DNA of 6,309 nucleotides from an uncultured Chthonomonas sp. (GTDB taxonomy: Bacteria; Armatimonadota; Chthonomonadetes; Chthonomonadales; CAJBBX01), in contig CAISOI010000499.1 in the NCBI GenBank assembly GCA_903886985.1, forward strand, positions 1 to 6,309. Reading direction: 5' to 3'. Shown here piece by piece: positions 1 to 6,280 of the stretch (the stretch's first letter is position 1; the number at the start of each line of letters is the position of its first letter). A program made the translations under genes and the position numbers. The notes beneath the pieces are model-generated. The model saw only the letters and a program-made list of their open reading frames with translations, had not been told where the DNA came from and searched no databases.

Positions 1-144
1 CTATGTCGGTATTATATAACAGATATGCGATGAATGTCAAAACTATTTGGCACGTCTCAAGCAATCCGTCCCTCTCTCATGCCGAGGTACGTCAGTGAAA
101 CAACCTTTATTATTTCAGCGTCTCAGCTAAGATTTTGCTGCAGT

Positions 145-148
145 GGAG
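145..148 (+). promoter_or_regulatory. Ribosome binding site deciding the start of the presenilin-like gene
   Basis: GGAG lies five bases before the ATG at 154. The frame is open further upstream to an ATG at 34, but that codon has no purine-rich sequence in front of it. The extra 40 residues it would add are Cys/Ser-rich and do not resemble the rest of the protein. The site therefore favours 154 as the true start. The remainder of 1-153 shows no convincing promoter or gene; the AT-rich stretch at 10-20 could contribute a -10 element, but I see no partner -35. Confidence 0.6.
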
Positions 149-153
149 TCAAA

Positions 154-1158
154 ATGTCAGAGGAAGTTCAACCAGAGAATTCCCCCGCAGTATACGAGAT
201 TGAACTTAATGAATCAACACCTCATTTGGAACGACCGGTATCGTGGTTCTACCGTGTATCCCCCTTTGTGGTTTCCTTGGTCTACTTGATCTTCTATTTC
301 GTCGTACCAAGAATAAAATACAGTGCGACGGGTGCCGTTGTACTCTCCACAATCGTGTCGCTTGGATTGGTTATATGGCTAACCGCGCAGTGTGCGCGAT
401 ACTTCCAGGATCGACGCATGTTGACAATCTTTATCATTTTGTCAATTGTGGCGGTAATTCCTTTTCGCCTGATGCTCGTAGGTATTGTCCGTCCAATGGC
501 TCCTTGGACATGGATGGTCATGGTCCCGGGATTACCGGATATGCTGTTCATCTGGTTTGCAGCGGCGCTGGGAACACTACTTTCCTTAATCCTTCGCGGG
601 GTCAATATGATTCCCCCAATCGCCACCGTGATGGCTTTGGTAGATATGTGGACTGTTCTAGCTGGCGGTCCAGTTCAGCAAATAATGACGAGTGACAATG
701 CCGTTGCCAAGGCAGTGACTAACACCATGACAGTTCGCATGGCAGCCCCTCAAGCCCATGGGGCGGAGCCAATGGGTGGTGCAGTTGGGTTTGCCGATTT
801 TCTCTTCATCGCTTTCTTCATAGCGGCCATGATTAGGTTTGTGCCAACTGCTAAAGTATATTCAAAGACACTTCTGGTCTTAATCGTCATCCTTTGCGCC
901 TATATGCTCATTGTATTTGCAACGGGCCTGGGTCTCCCTGCTTTAGTGCCAATGTCCATTGCGATGATTGCGATCCATTGGAGACATTTTCATTACGAGC
1001 GATCAGAACTATTTGCCCTGCTTTATGCCGGCCTATTTATCTTACTTATCGTCGGTGTGTTTTGGTTTCTACGTCGACGATTGGACCCAATCGCACCACG
1101 GGTTGATGAAATGAACAAACCTCAGGCGAGCCAAATTCGTACACTGTTGATATCGTGA
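154..1158 (+). CDS. Presenilin-like (GxGD, A22-type) intramembrane aspartyl protease
   Basis: This is a 334-residue polytopic membrane protein and the likely first gene of a pair with the DUF4337-like gene 36 bases downstream. Hydrophobic segments are at about 36-54, 58-78, 89-111, 127-147, 152-170, 208-229, 236-256, 258-276 and 286-306. Asp164 lies in a membrane segment and is followed by MWTVLAGGPVQQIM, which matches the region after Asp257 of human presenilin-1 (DLVAVLCPKGPLRMLV) with a one-residue gap. Asp215 lies in GFADFLF, matching presenilin GLGDFIF. LPAL at 261-264 matches the conserved PAL motif. In presenilins the two Asp residues cleave helices inside the membrane and PAL shapes the active site; cleavage by this protein is inferred. 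Oddities are Ala in place of the second Gly of GxGD, a soluble N-terminus of about 34 residues, and an extra hydrophobic segment after PAL. It could be an inactive or divergent relative. The fold call is fairly secure; activity and substrate are unknown. Confidence 0.8.
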   Translation: MSEEVQPENSPAVYEIELNESTPHLERPVSWFYRVSPFVVSLVYLIFYFVVPRIKYSATGAVVLSTIVSLGLVIWLTAQCARYFQDRRMLTIFIILSIVAVIPFRLMLVGIVRPMAPWTWMVMVPGLPDMLFIWFAAALGTLLSLILRGVNMIPPIATVMALVDMWTVLAGGPVQQIMTSDNAVAKAVTNTMTVRMAAPQAHGAEPMGGAVGFADFLFIAFFIAAMIRFVPTAKVYSKTLLVLIVILCAYMLIVFATGLGLPALVPMSIAMIAIHWRHFHYERSELFALLYAGLFILLIVGVFWFLRRRLDPIAPRVDEMNKPQASQIRTLLIS

Positions 1159-1194
1159 CATCAACTTTCATTTTGAACACGGAGTAATCCTAAC

Positions 1195-1935
1195 ATGCCA
1201 GAAGAGATCGAAATTGAAACGTCAGAGCTTCAAGAGACCATCGACGAGCTCCATCACGAACGTGCAGAACGTGAAATTGAAGCTAAGCAGAACTCATGGA
1301 CCCGATATATCGCAATGACCACTGCGCTACTCGCAGTGTTTGCAGCAATCGGAGCGTTACAAGGTGGTGCCAAAGTTAACGAAGCCATGATTGACCAGAT
1401 CAAGGCCGCCGACAAATGGAACGAATATCAAGCTGCCCGCCAGAAGGAACATATTTACACTCTTAAAGCCAATGATCTGCTAGATGCGGGCGCGAAATTG
1501 CCTGAAATAAAGGAAGGTGCGGAAACTCCATCCGGTGAAACTCCAAAAGCCGAATCCCATGCCAAAGCCGAAGCACATCCTTCCCAACCAAAAGAGCATG
1601 AAAAGGCAAGCCTCAAGAAATCTGGCGAAGTCAAAAAACCGAAAAGCTGGAAGTCACTGGCACCTGATAAGCGACTGGCACAGTACCTTGCAAAAGTCAA
1701 AGACGAAACGGATAAAGAAGAGAAGTTAAAAGAAGAAGCGCAGGAATTAGAAAAAGAATCTAACGTTGAAATGCACCATCATCATCGATTTGCCTATGCT
1801 GTTGCGATGATTCAGGTTGCCATTGCCCTGTCCGCCATCGCTGCCCTGACCCGGATCAAGCCTGTTTGGCTTTTCAGCACGGTGATCGGAGCATTTGGAA
1901 TTGTTATGTTCTTTATGGGAATGCTGGGCAAATAG
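1195..1935 (+). CDS. DUF4337-like membrane protein with charged insert
   Basis: A 246-residue protein of unknown function. An acidic, helical N-terminus (1-35, likely coiled coil) is followed by a membrane segment at about 36-56 ending in ALQGGAKVNEA. Next comes a helix with the pattern QIKAADKWNEYQAARQKEH (about 68-86). This membrane-plus-helix layout is what I recognise as DUF4337; no biochemical role is known to me. Residues 100-152 are a low-complexity Lys/Glu/Ala/Pro-rich stretch with a short KAESH/KAEAH repeat, and 160-192 is a highly charged helix. Four His (194-197) sit directly before the paired C-terminal membrane segments at about 199-218 and 222-243. GGAG at 1181-1184 precedes the ATG by ten bases. 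With only 36 bases after the presenilin-like gene and no terminator between them, the two are probably co-transcribed, so this protein may be a partner or substrate of the protease (inference). Its 3' end overlaps the convergent GNAT gene. Confidence 0.72.
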   Translation: MPEEIEIETSELQETIDELHHERAEREIEAKQNSWTRYIAMTTALLAVFAAIGALQGGAKVNEAMIDQIKAADKWNEYQAARQKEHIYTLKANDLLDAGAKLPEIKEGAETPSGETPKAESHAKAEAHPSQPKEHEKASLKKSGEVKKPKSWKSLAPDKRLAQYLAKVKDETDKEEKLKEEAQELEKESNVEMHHHHRFAYAVAMIQVAIALSAIAALTRIKPVWLFSTVIGAFGIVMFFMGMLGK

Positions 1936-2449
1936 GCGCGGATTTACCATAAAGGTTGAGAGGAACATCATCGTCCGAACTGTTAAAGACCTCTTCATAC
2001 TCGAAGCCAAGCTTACCTAAAAGTCGAATCGACGCTTCATTGTCTTGGGTGGTGATTGCAACAATTTTCGACAAATTCAGATCTTTGAATCCGTAGTTGA
2101 GAGTTGCACTAGCAGCTTCCAGGGCATAACCTTGGCCCCGGAATTGAGGAAGGTAGGCATAGCCCAGATCTACGTCAGGTAGAGTGTCGCGCCGAATGAG
2201 TCCGCACAAGCCGATTTTTGTGTTGCCTGATTTGGTCTCTACCATCATGAGAGCGTGCCCGTACTTCTCCGCCATTGCGATGGGACCATTGGTCAGATAC
2301 TGATTGGCGTCCTCAAAAGATCTGACCTGACGATCCCCGATAAATCGCAACCAATCTGGATCGTTCAAGAGTTGAAGAATAAACTCACAATCGTTCAAGT
2401 TCAACTGCCTCAGCCTTAACCGCTCAGTTTCAATAACGACCACGGACAT
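1913..2449 (-). CDS. GNAT-family N-acetyltransferase, RimJ/RimL-like
   Basis: A soluble protein of 178 residues that should transfer an acetyl group from acetyl-CoA to an amine; the substrate cannot be read from sequence. The N-terminus IETERLRLRQLNLND (6-20) is typical of the RimJ/RimL-type (Acetyltransf_3) branch, which includes N-terminal acetylation of ribosomal proteins and many unrelated acceptors. The acetyl-CoA pyrophosphate loop is seen as RGQGYA (104-109), and motif B as NEASIRLLGKLGFE (137-150). The length is normal for the family. An in-frame ATG at 2473 lies at the edge of the atpG terminator stem and is unlikely to be used. GGAG sits only one base before the ATG at 2449, but seven bases before a GTG at 2443 (codon 3), so 2443 may be the real start. 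The gene lies 65 bases behind atpG on the same strand, beyond a terminator. It converges on the DUF4337-like gene with a 23-bp overlap of coding sequence. Confidence 0.85.
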   Translation of the reverse strand: MSVVVIETERLRLRQLNLNDCEFILQLLNDPDWLRFIGDRQVRSFEDANQYLTNGPIAMAEKYGHALMMVETKSGNTKIGLCGLIRRDTLPDVDLGYAYLPQFRGQGYALEAASATLNYGFKDLNLSKIVAITTQDNEASIRLLGKLGFEYEEVFNSSDDDVPLNLYGKSAPICPAFP

Positions 2450-2462
2450 ACTCCAAATATGC

Positions 2463-2493
2463 AAAAGACCCATCGAAATCTATTCGATGGGTC
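2463..2493 (-). terminator. Intrinsic terminator after atpG, in the GNAT leader
   Basis: A perfect 11-bp stem (GACCCATCGAA at 2467-2477, TTCGATGGGTC at 2483-2493) encloses a five-base loop. Read on the minus strand it is followed by TTTTGC. It lies 21 bases beyond the atpG stop codon. The T run is short, so termination may be partial. The plus-strand side lacks a T run. The hairpin ends 17 bases before the GNAT ATG, leaving little room for a separate GNAT promoter downstream of it. Confidence 0.75.
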
Positions 2494-2514
2494 CTCAAAA
2501 TTGACGTCCTTAAC

Positions 2515-3378
2515 CTATCCCTTAAGCGCTTCTGCACCACCAACGATTTCGGCCAATTCCTTTGTAATACCGGCTTGTCGTGCACGGTTCAATTGCAAAG
2601 TTAAGGTACTGATCATCTTCCCGGCGTTGTCGGTTGCAGAGCTCATCGAGGTCATTCTGGAACCGTGCTCACTCGCAACCGACTCCAAAACTGCTTGATA
2701 CACTTGGTTGACTAGATATCGGGGTAACAACTCTGCCAGAAGCACTTCCGGTTCCGGCTCAAAAATGTAATCCGCTGAACCTGCAGCATCCGCACTCTCA
2801 GGCGTTTCGATTGGCAGCAACTTTATTGTAGTTGGAATTTGAGTAATGACCGTTCGGAAACGCGTGTAAACCAAAAATAGTTCATCGATGTCACCGTTTT
2901 CAAATGCAGCTCTAACGACCTTACAGATTTCTACTGCCTCGGCAAATGTCGCGTTGTTTGCATTGACAGTAGGGGTATCAATTACATTGTATTCGCGGCG
3001 TCGAAAGAAGACGTTGCCCTTCTTACCCACAATGTACATTTTGACGCGATCTTTATCGTATCCACGAACTAACTCTTGCGCGCGCCGAATAATTGCCGAA
3101 TTGTATGAGCCTGCAAGTCCACGATCTGCCGTAATGAGAAGGATTCCTGTATTCTGAACCTCGCGGCGAGAAAGCAAAGGATGATCTATGGAGCCTGTAG
3201 CGGAGTTCGCCAAGCTTGTCATAACTTCTCGCATTGTTTCTGAGTATGGACGAGAAGAAGTAACTCGGTCCTGCGATCTTTTCAGTCGCGCAGCGGCGAC
3301 CATTTTCATCGCTCTTGTAATCTGTTGGATATTCTTTGCGACCCGAATACGCGATCGGATCTGGCGCATTGTTGCCAT
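2515..3378 (-). CDS. atpG: F-type ATP synthase gamma subunit
   Basis: The gamma subunit is the central rotating shaft of F1Fo ATP synthase, coupling proton flow through the c-ring to catalysis in the alpha/beta hexamer on the cytoplasmic face. The 287-residue length is normal. The N-terminal helix QIRSRIRVAKNIQQITRAMK (6-25) is characteristic, as are TADRGLAGSYN (83-93) in the Rossmann-like middle domain and FEPEPEVLLAELLPRYL (206-222). The C-terminal helix ends in ITKELAEIVGGAEA (271-284), which fits the family signature [IV]-T-x-E-x2-[DE]-x3-G-A. GGGAG at 3386-3390 (minus strand), seven bases before the ATG, supports the chosen start over the ATG three codons in. The context is unusual: the gene normally sits between atpA and atpD, but here it is preceded by a divergent gene and followed by a terminator and a GNAT gene. 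All diagnostic motifs are intact, so it looks functional rather than a relic. Confidence 0.97.
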   Translation of the reverse strand: MATMRQIRSRIRVAKNIQQITRAMKMVAAARLKRSQDRVTSSRPYSETMREVMTSLANSATGSIDHPLLSRREVQNTGILLITADRGLAGSYNSAIIRRAQELVRGYDKDRVKMYIVGKKGNVFFRRREYNVIDTPTVNANNATFAEAVEICKVVRAAFENGDIDELFLVYTRFRTVITQIPTTIKLLPIETPESADAAGSADYIFEPEPEVLLAELLPRYLVNQVYQAVLESVASEHGSRMTSMSSATDNAGKMISTLTLQLNRARQAGITKELAEIVGGAEALKG

Positions 3379-3423
3379 TCAATAGCTCCCGCAATCAGAC
3401 TTTGCTGACCTAATAATGGCTAG

Positions 3424-3429
3424 AGTATA
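3424..3429 (-). promoter_or_regulatory. Possible -10 element for atpG
   Basis: TATACT on the minus strand, 46-51 bases before the atpG start, fits a sigma-70-type -10 hexamer. The sequence 17 bases further upstream (TTCCGT) is a poor -35. It lies in the 195-base divergent region shared with the VOC gene, which must hold promoters for both. For the VOC gene only an isolated TATAAC at 3524-3529 (plus strand) was seen, without a recognisable -35. Confidence 0.35.
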
Positions 3430-3573
3430 CCCGGAAATTCGCCCCTACGGAACGTCAGCAGGCCCCTCATCGTAACTATTGATGCAAGATATCGATCGTA
3501 ATGTGCTCAACATTAGGTAGAACTATAACTAGTCTTAGCCAAGATTTAACCATAGATCAGAGGTGATATTCAA

Positions 3574-3984
3574 ATGTCAGATTACCCAGTCCAACAAGCT
3601 GTTGAGTTAAGTGATGCCAACCAATCGAGTTCGTCTTTCCAGTTTGATCACGTTGCACAAGTGGTCCCCAATATCGCTGACGCCGTCGAATGGTACTTGC
3701 TGCACATTCCAGGTTCGAAAGTCCTTTTCCAAGACACAACATGGGCTTTTATGGATGCTTGTGGCGCGCGGCTAGCATTTGTCGTGAAGGATCAACACCC
3801 AGGACACCTAGCATGGCGAGTTCCATCCGCATTACTCGAAGAGTTGGCTCAAAAATACGGTAAAGAGATAAAAACCCACCGAGACAACACTCGCAGTTTC
3901 TACATTGAAGCCCCGGGCGATAAGTCCATTGAGATTATTTCGGTGGAAGGCTCTCCTTGGGAGATACTGAACTATATCAAGTAG
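3574..3984 (+). CDS. Vicinal oxygen chelate (glyoxalase-fold) protein
   Basis: A small cytoplasmic protein of 136 residues with the two-module layout of the VOC superfamily. After a Ser-rich N-terminal tail (1-22), module one runs FQFDHVAQVVPNIADAVEWY to about residue 72. Module two begins at GHLAWRVP (77-84) and ends with the strand SIEIISV (118-124). Candidate metal ligands are His26, His78 and Glu120, the same order as the 2-His-1-Glu set of FosA-type and extradiol-dioxygenase members. The fourth ligand of glyoxalase I (Glu in the last strand of module one) is absent here, where GARLAFV is read. VOC proteins include isomerases, epimerases, dioxygenases and antibiotic-modifying enzymes, so the reaction cannot be assigned. 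AGAGGTGAT at 3559-3567 gives a strong ribosome binding site for this ATG. The gene is divergent from atpG and followed by a terminator, so it is probably monocistronic. Confidence 0.85.
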   Translation: MSDYPVQQAVELSDANQSSSSFQFDHVAQVVPNIADAVEWYLLHIPGSKVLFQDTTWAFMDACGARLAFVVKDQHPGHLAWRVPSALLEELAQKYGKEIKTHRDNTRSFYIEAPGDKSIEIISVEGSPWEILNYIK

Positions 3985-4035
3985 CATTCAATGCATAAAA
4001 GTAGGCAAGAGTTCTCCCATGACTTATAAGCAGAC

Positions 4036-4079
4036 AAAAAAATAAGACCCCAGCCACAATTGGCTGGGGTCTTATTTTT
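4036..4079. terminator. Bidirectional intrinsic terminator
   Basis: A perfect 19-bp stem (4038-4056 with 4061-4079) has a GC-rich core (GACCCCAGCC) and a four-base CAAT loop. A-rich and T-rich ends give a U tract in both directions: TTATTTTT on plus and TTATTTTTTT on minus. It sits between the convergent VOC gene, whose stop is at 3984, and the dehydratase gene, whose stop is 12 bases beyond the stem. It should end both transcripts. Confidence 0.93.
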
Positions 4080-4091
4080 GAAGAAGTCGAA

Positions 4092-6080
4092 CTATCGAGA
4101 GGAACCAACTTCTTGCTTTGGCTCTCTTGTTATTTGCTCTTGCGGTAGAGCCCATCGGCGTTGATCTGGTTTGAATTCTACGATCAACTCTTGCAGCAGA
4201 GTGATGACACCTGTAGGATCGTCGGTAGCAATTACATTATTGAGCTCTCGCACCACGTCTTCCAGCCGATTGGGAACAAATGAACTTGCGTTCTTTACAA
4301 TCCGAACCTTTTCGTGAGCCGTTTTGTCATACGTCTCACCCGCAATAAAGAGTTCTTCAACCAGTTTTTCACCTGGCCTAATTCCAGAGTAGACGATATC
4401 TATATCGGTTCCAAGTTGTAGCCCTGAAAGTTCGATCAGATCTTTCGCGAGATCCACAATCTTTACAGGTTCGCCCATGTCCAACATGAAAACTTCACCA
4501 CCACGCCCAAGAACTGACGACTGCAGAACCAGCTGAACAGCCTCGGGAATTGTCATGAAGAACCGCTTCATCTCAGGATGAGAGACGCGAACAGGACCTC
4601 CCGCCGCAATCATTTTCTTGAATGTCGGCACAACGGATCCGCGGCTTCCAAGTACATTTCCAAAACGCACCGCAACAAAGTTGCGCCCAGTTATCTTGGC
4701 AGCTCGTAGAACAATCATCTCCGCCGCGCGCTTACTGGCTCCCATTACGTTCGTGGGATTTACCACCTTGTCAGTAGAGATCATTACAAAGTTCTGAGTG
4801 CCTGCTGCGATAGCAGCTTCCACCACGTTCTTAGTTCCAAAAACGTTATTAGTGATCGCTTCGGTGGGATTGAGTTCCATGAGAGGCACGTGCTTGTGTG
4901 CTGCCGCATGGAAAATAATGTCGGGTTTGTAATCTCCGATGACATTGTGTACTCGAACTGGAAGCCGAATATCTACAATGAAAGCATGGATTTGCGTATT
5001 GCGATGACCATCGCTGATCTCGCAACGCTCAACAATACCCTTCAGCTCATTGTCGATCTCAAAGATCGAGTTTTCACCATGACCGAGAAGCCCGAGTTCC
5101 GCAGGACCAAAACTCAGCACTTGACGACAAAGTTCACTACCGATTGAGCCGCCCGCTCCAGTAACTAGAACGCGTTTGCCACGAATTAAGTTTCGAACTG
5201 CTTCGACATCGGTTTGAATGGCATCACGGCGTAAGAGGTCGTCAATTTCAACGTTGCGCAACTGATTGAAACTGACCGTTTCATCAATGATTGAGGACAG
5301 TGTCGGAACCGTCTTTGCAGGGATACCTTGCTGCTCACAAGCATGAACGATTTCTCTAATCGACTTACCCGAAAGGCCCGGTGTCGCAATAATCACATGT
5401 TCAACATTTTGAGCAGTGAGAACTCCACTGAGTCCGTTCAATCCGTCGAATACTGGCAGATTAGCGATACGTAAGTTCTGCTTGTTGGTGTCATTGTCCA
5501 GAAAACCAATTGGCCGCATTCCCAATTCAGGCTTTGTTTGCAATTCACGAACAATCATCTGCCCGGCTATACCGGCTCCAAGGACCAATACTCGTTTAGC
5601 ATCTGGTGCATGTTTGTCACGCAGAGCCTGTTGCTCAACGCGAACACACATACGAATGCCACCAGCACATATGAGCGCCATCATGCCATCGGTAAACGGT
5701 AAAGAGCGAGGCAATGCGAAGTGAGCAGACCCAAAGCGACTGGCAAAATAGAAAATCGCGATGTTGACGATTGTCGCTACACCAACTCCTGCGACTATCT
5801 GGATCATGTCGTCAACGGAAGCGTAGCGCCAATACCGATTGTAAAGACCAAACAGCTTGTAGGTGATTAGGCGCACGGCCAAGGCTACGAGGGTGTATTT
5901 CCAGAGCGAATCCCTAAATGGTTCCGTCTTACTTATTCCGTCAACTCGAAGTGCAAGAGCAATAAAAGGTGTGACTAACAAAGACAAGGCATCAAGCGAA
6001 AGTATATGGCGGTTGCGCAGTGAACGAATACGACCGCGTAGTCGTAATCCGAAATCCTGCTTGTCGTCGGATGAATTCAT
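4092..6080 (-). CDS. Membrane-anchored nucleotide-sugar 4,6-dehydratase (FlaA1/CapD/WbpM/PglF type)
   Basis: This enzyme probably converts UDP-GlcNAc or a related sugar nucleotide to its 4-keto-6-deoxy form, an early step toward modified sugars for capsule, O-antigen or glycoprotein. The 662-residue length matches the large membrane-bound members. Four membrane segments (about 27-46, 60-80, 93-114, 127-146) anchor it with the enzyme domains in the cytoplasm. A first Rossmann motif is LGAGIAG (167-173), followed by GFLDND (192-197). The catalytic SDR domain has TGAGGSIGSE (307-316), HAAAHKHVPLME (391-402), STDK (435-438), NPTNVMGASK (441-450), FGNVLGSRGSVVPTF (473-487) and GIRPGEKL (566-573). 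Met446 replaces the usual SDR Tyr ahead of Lys450, the altered Ser-Met-Lys triad known from WbpM. AAGGAAA on the minus strand (6086-6092) supports the start. No glycosyltransferase or aminotransferase lies in the window, so the product sugar is open. Confidence 0.93.
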   Translation of the reverse strand: MNSSDDKQDFGLRLRGRIRSLRNRHILSLDALSLLVTPFIALALRVDGISKTEPFRDSLWKYTLVALAVRLITYKLFGLYNRYWRYASVDDMIQIVAGVGVATIVNIAIFYFASRFGSAHFALPRSLPFTDGMMALICAGGIRMCVRVEQQALRDKHAPDAKRVLVLGAGIAGQMIVRELQTKPELGMRPIGFLDNDTNKQNLRIANLPVFDGLNGLSGVLTAQNVEHVIIATPGLSGKSIREIVHACEQQGIPAKTVPTLSSIIDETVSFNQLRNVEIDDLLRRDAIQTDVEAVRNLIRGKRVLVTGAGGSIGSELCRQVLSFGPAELGLLGHGENSIFEIDNELKGIVERCEISDGHRNTQIHAFIVDIRLPVRVHNVIGDYKPDIIFHAAAHKHVPLMELNPTEAITNNVFGTKNVVEAAIAAGTQNFVMISTDKVVNPTNVMGASKRAAEMIVLRAAKITGRNFVAVRFGNVLGSRGSVVPTFKKMIAAGGPVRVSHPEMKRFFMTIPEAVQLVLQSSVLGRGGEVFMLDMGEPVKIVDLAKDLIELSGLQLGTDIDIVYSGIRPGEKLVEELFIAGETYDKTAHEKVRIVKNASSFVPNRLEDVVRELNNVIATDDPTGVITLLQELIVEFKPDQRRWALPQEQITREPKQEVGSSR

Positions 6081-6224
6081 GGATGTTTCCTTATGGTTGG
6101 GTCATCCCAGCAGTATGCAGAGAGTATCGACGATTGGTTTTCATAATTGTTCACTAATCTTTAAGGTTTTACGGGTTACCGACGATATTGCTTGTAAATT
6201 TGTTCCAAGCATAGTTAAATATTA

Positions 6225-6240
6225 TGTGAAATTTTTCAAA
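6225..6240. promoter_or_regulatory. CRP-like palindrome, gene-proximal site
   Basis: TGTGA-AATTTT-TCAAA matches the CRP consensus TGTGA-N6-TCACA at nine of ten informative positions. It is 145-160 bases upstream of the dehydratase start, in the non-coding right edge. It partly overlaps an AT-rich -10-like TAATAT on the minus strand (6219-6224). Binding by a CRP/FNR-family protein is inferred from the motif alone. Confidence 0.4.
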
Positions 6241-6264
6241 CTAGTTAAGCACTTATTGACAAGC

Positions 6265-6280
6265 TGTGACCAATTTCACT
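6265..6280. promoter_or_regulatory. CRP-like palindrome, distal site
   Basis: TGTGA-CCAATT-TCACT also matches the CRP consensus at nine of ten informative positions, with its centre exactly 40 bp from the first site. If the minus-strand TAATAT at 6219-6224 is a -10 element, this palindrome would be centred near -61, a classic activating position. It might instead serve a gene beyond the right edge. The remaining non-coding sequence from 6081 to 6309 shows no gene and no clear -35. Confidence 0.45.

Noticed and set aside
1..33. Tail of an upstream gene ending at TGA 31-33
   Set aside because: Ten codons are too few to recognise, and other frames also close nearby. There is no support for coding.
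34..153. A 40-residue N-terminal extension of the presenilin-like protein from the ATG at 34
   Set aside because: There is no ribosome binding site before 34, the extra residues lack family character, and a good GGAG is placed for the ATG at 154.
243..695. A 150-codon open frame overlapping the presenilin-like gene
   Set aside because: It lies in another frame of a gene with clear motifs. Its translation is Cys/Gly/Ser-rich with no recognisable domain.
1771..1785. Four consecutive His codons as a sign of an engineered tag
   Set aside because: They are internal, only four long, use mixed codons and sit at the border of a membrane segment. They look natural.
3053..3394. A 113-codon minus-strand frame inside atpG
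   Set aside because: It is a shifted frame of the strongly conserved gamma subunit gene and shows no independent features.
3574..3984. VOC gene as a fosfomycin-resistance enzyme
   Set aside because: Only the shared metal-ligand pattern supports this. The characteristic potassium-site and substrate residues of Fos enzymes were not recognised.
6256..6261. TTGACA on the plus strand as the -35 of a rightward promoter
   Set aside because: Seventeen bases further on the sequence is CTTGCT, which is not a -10 element, and no gene follows within the window.
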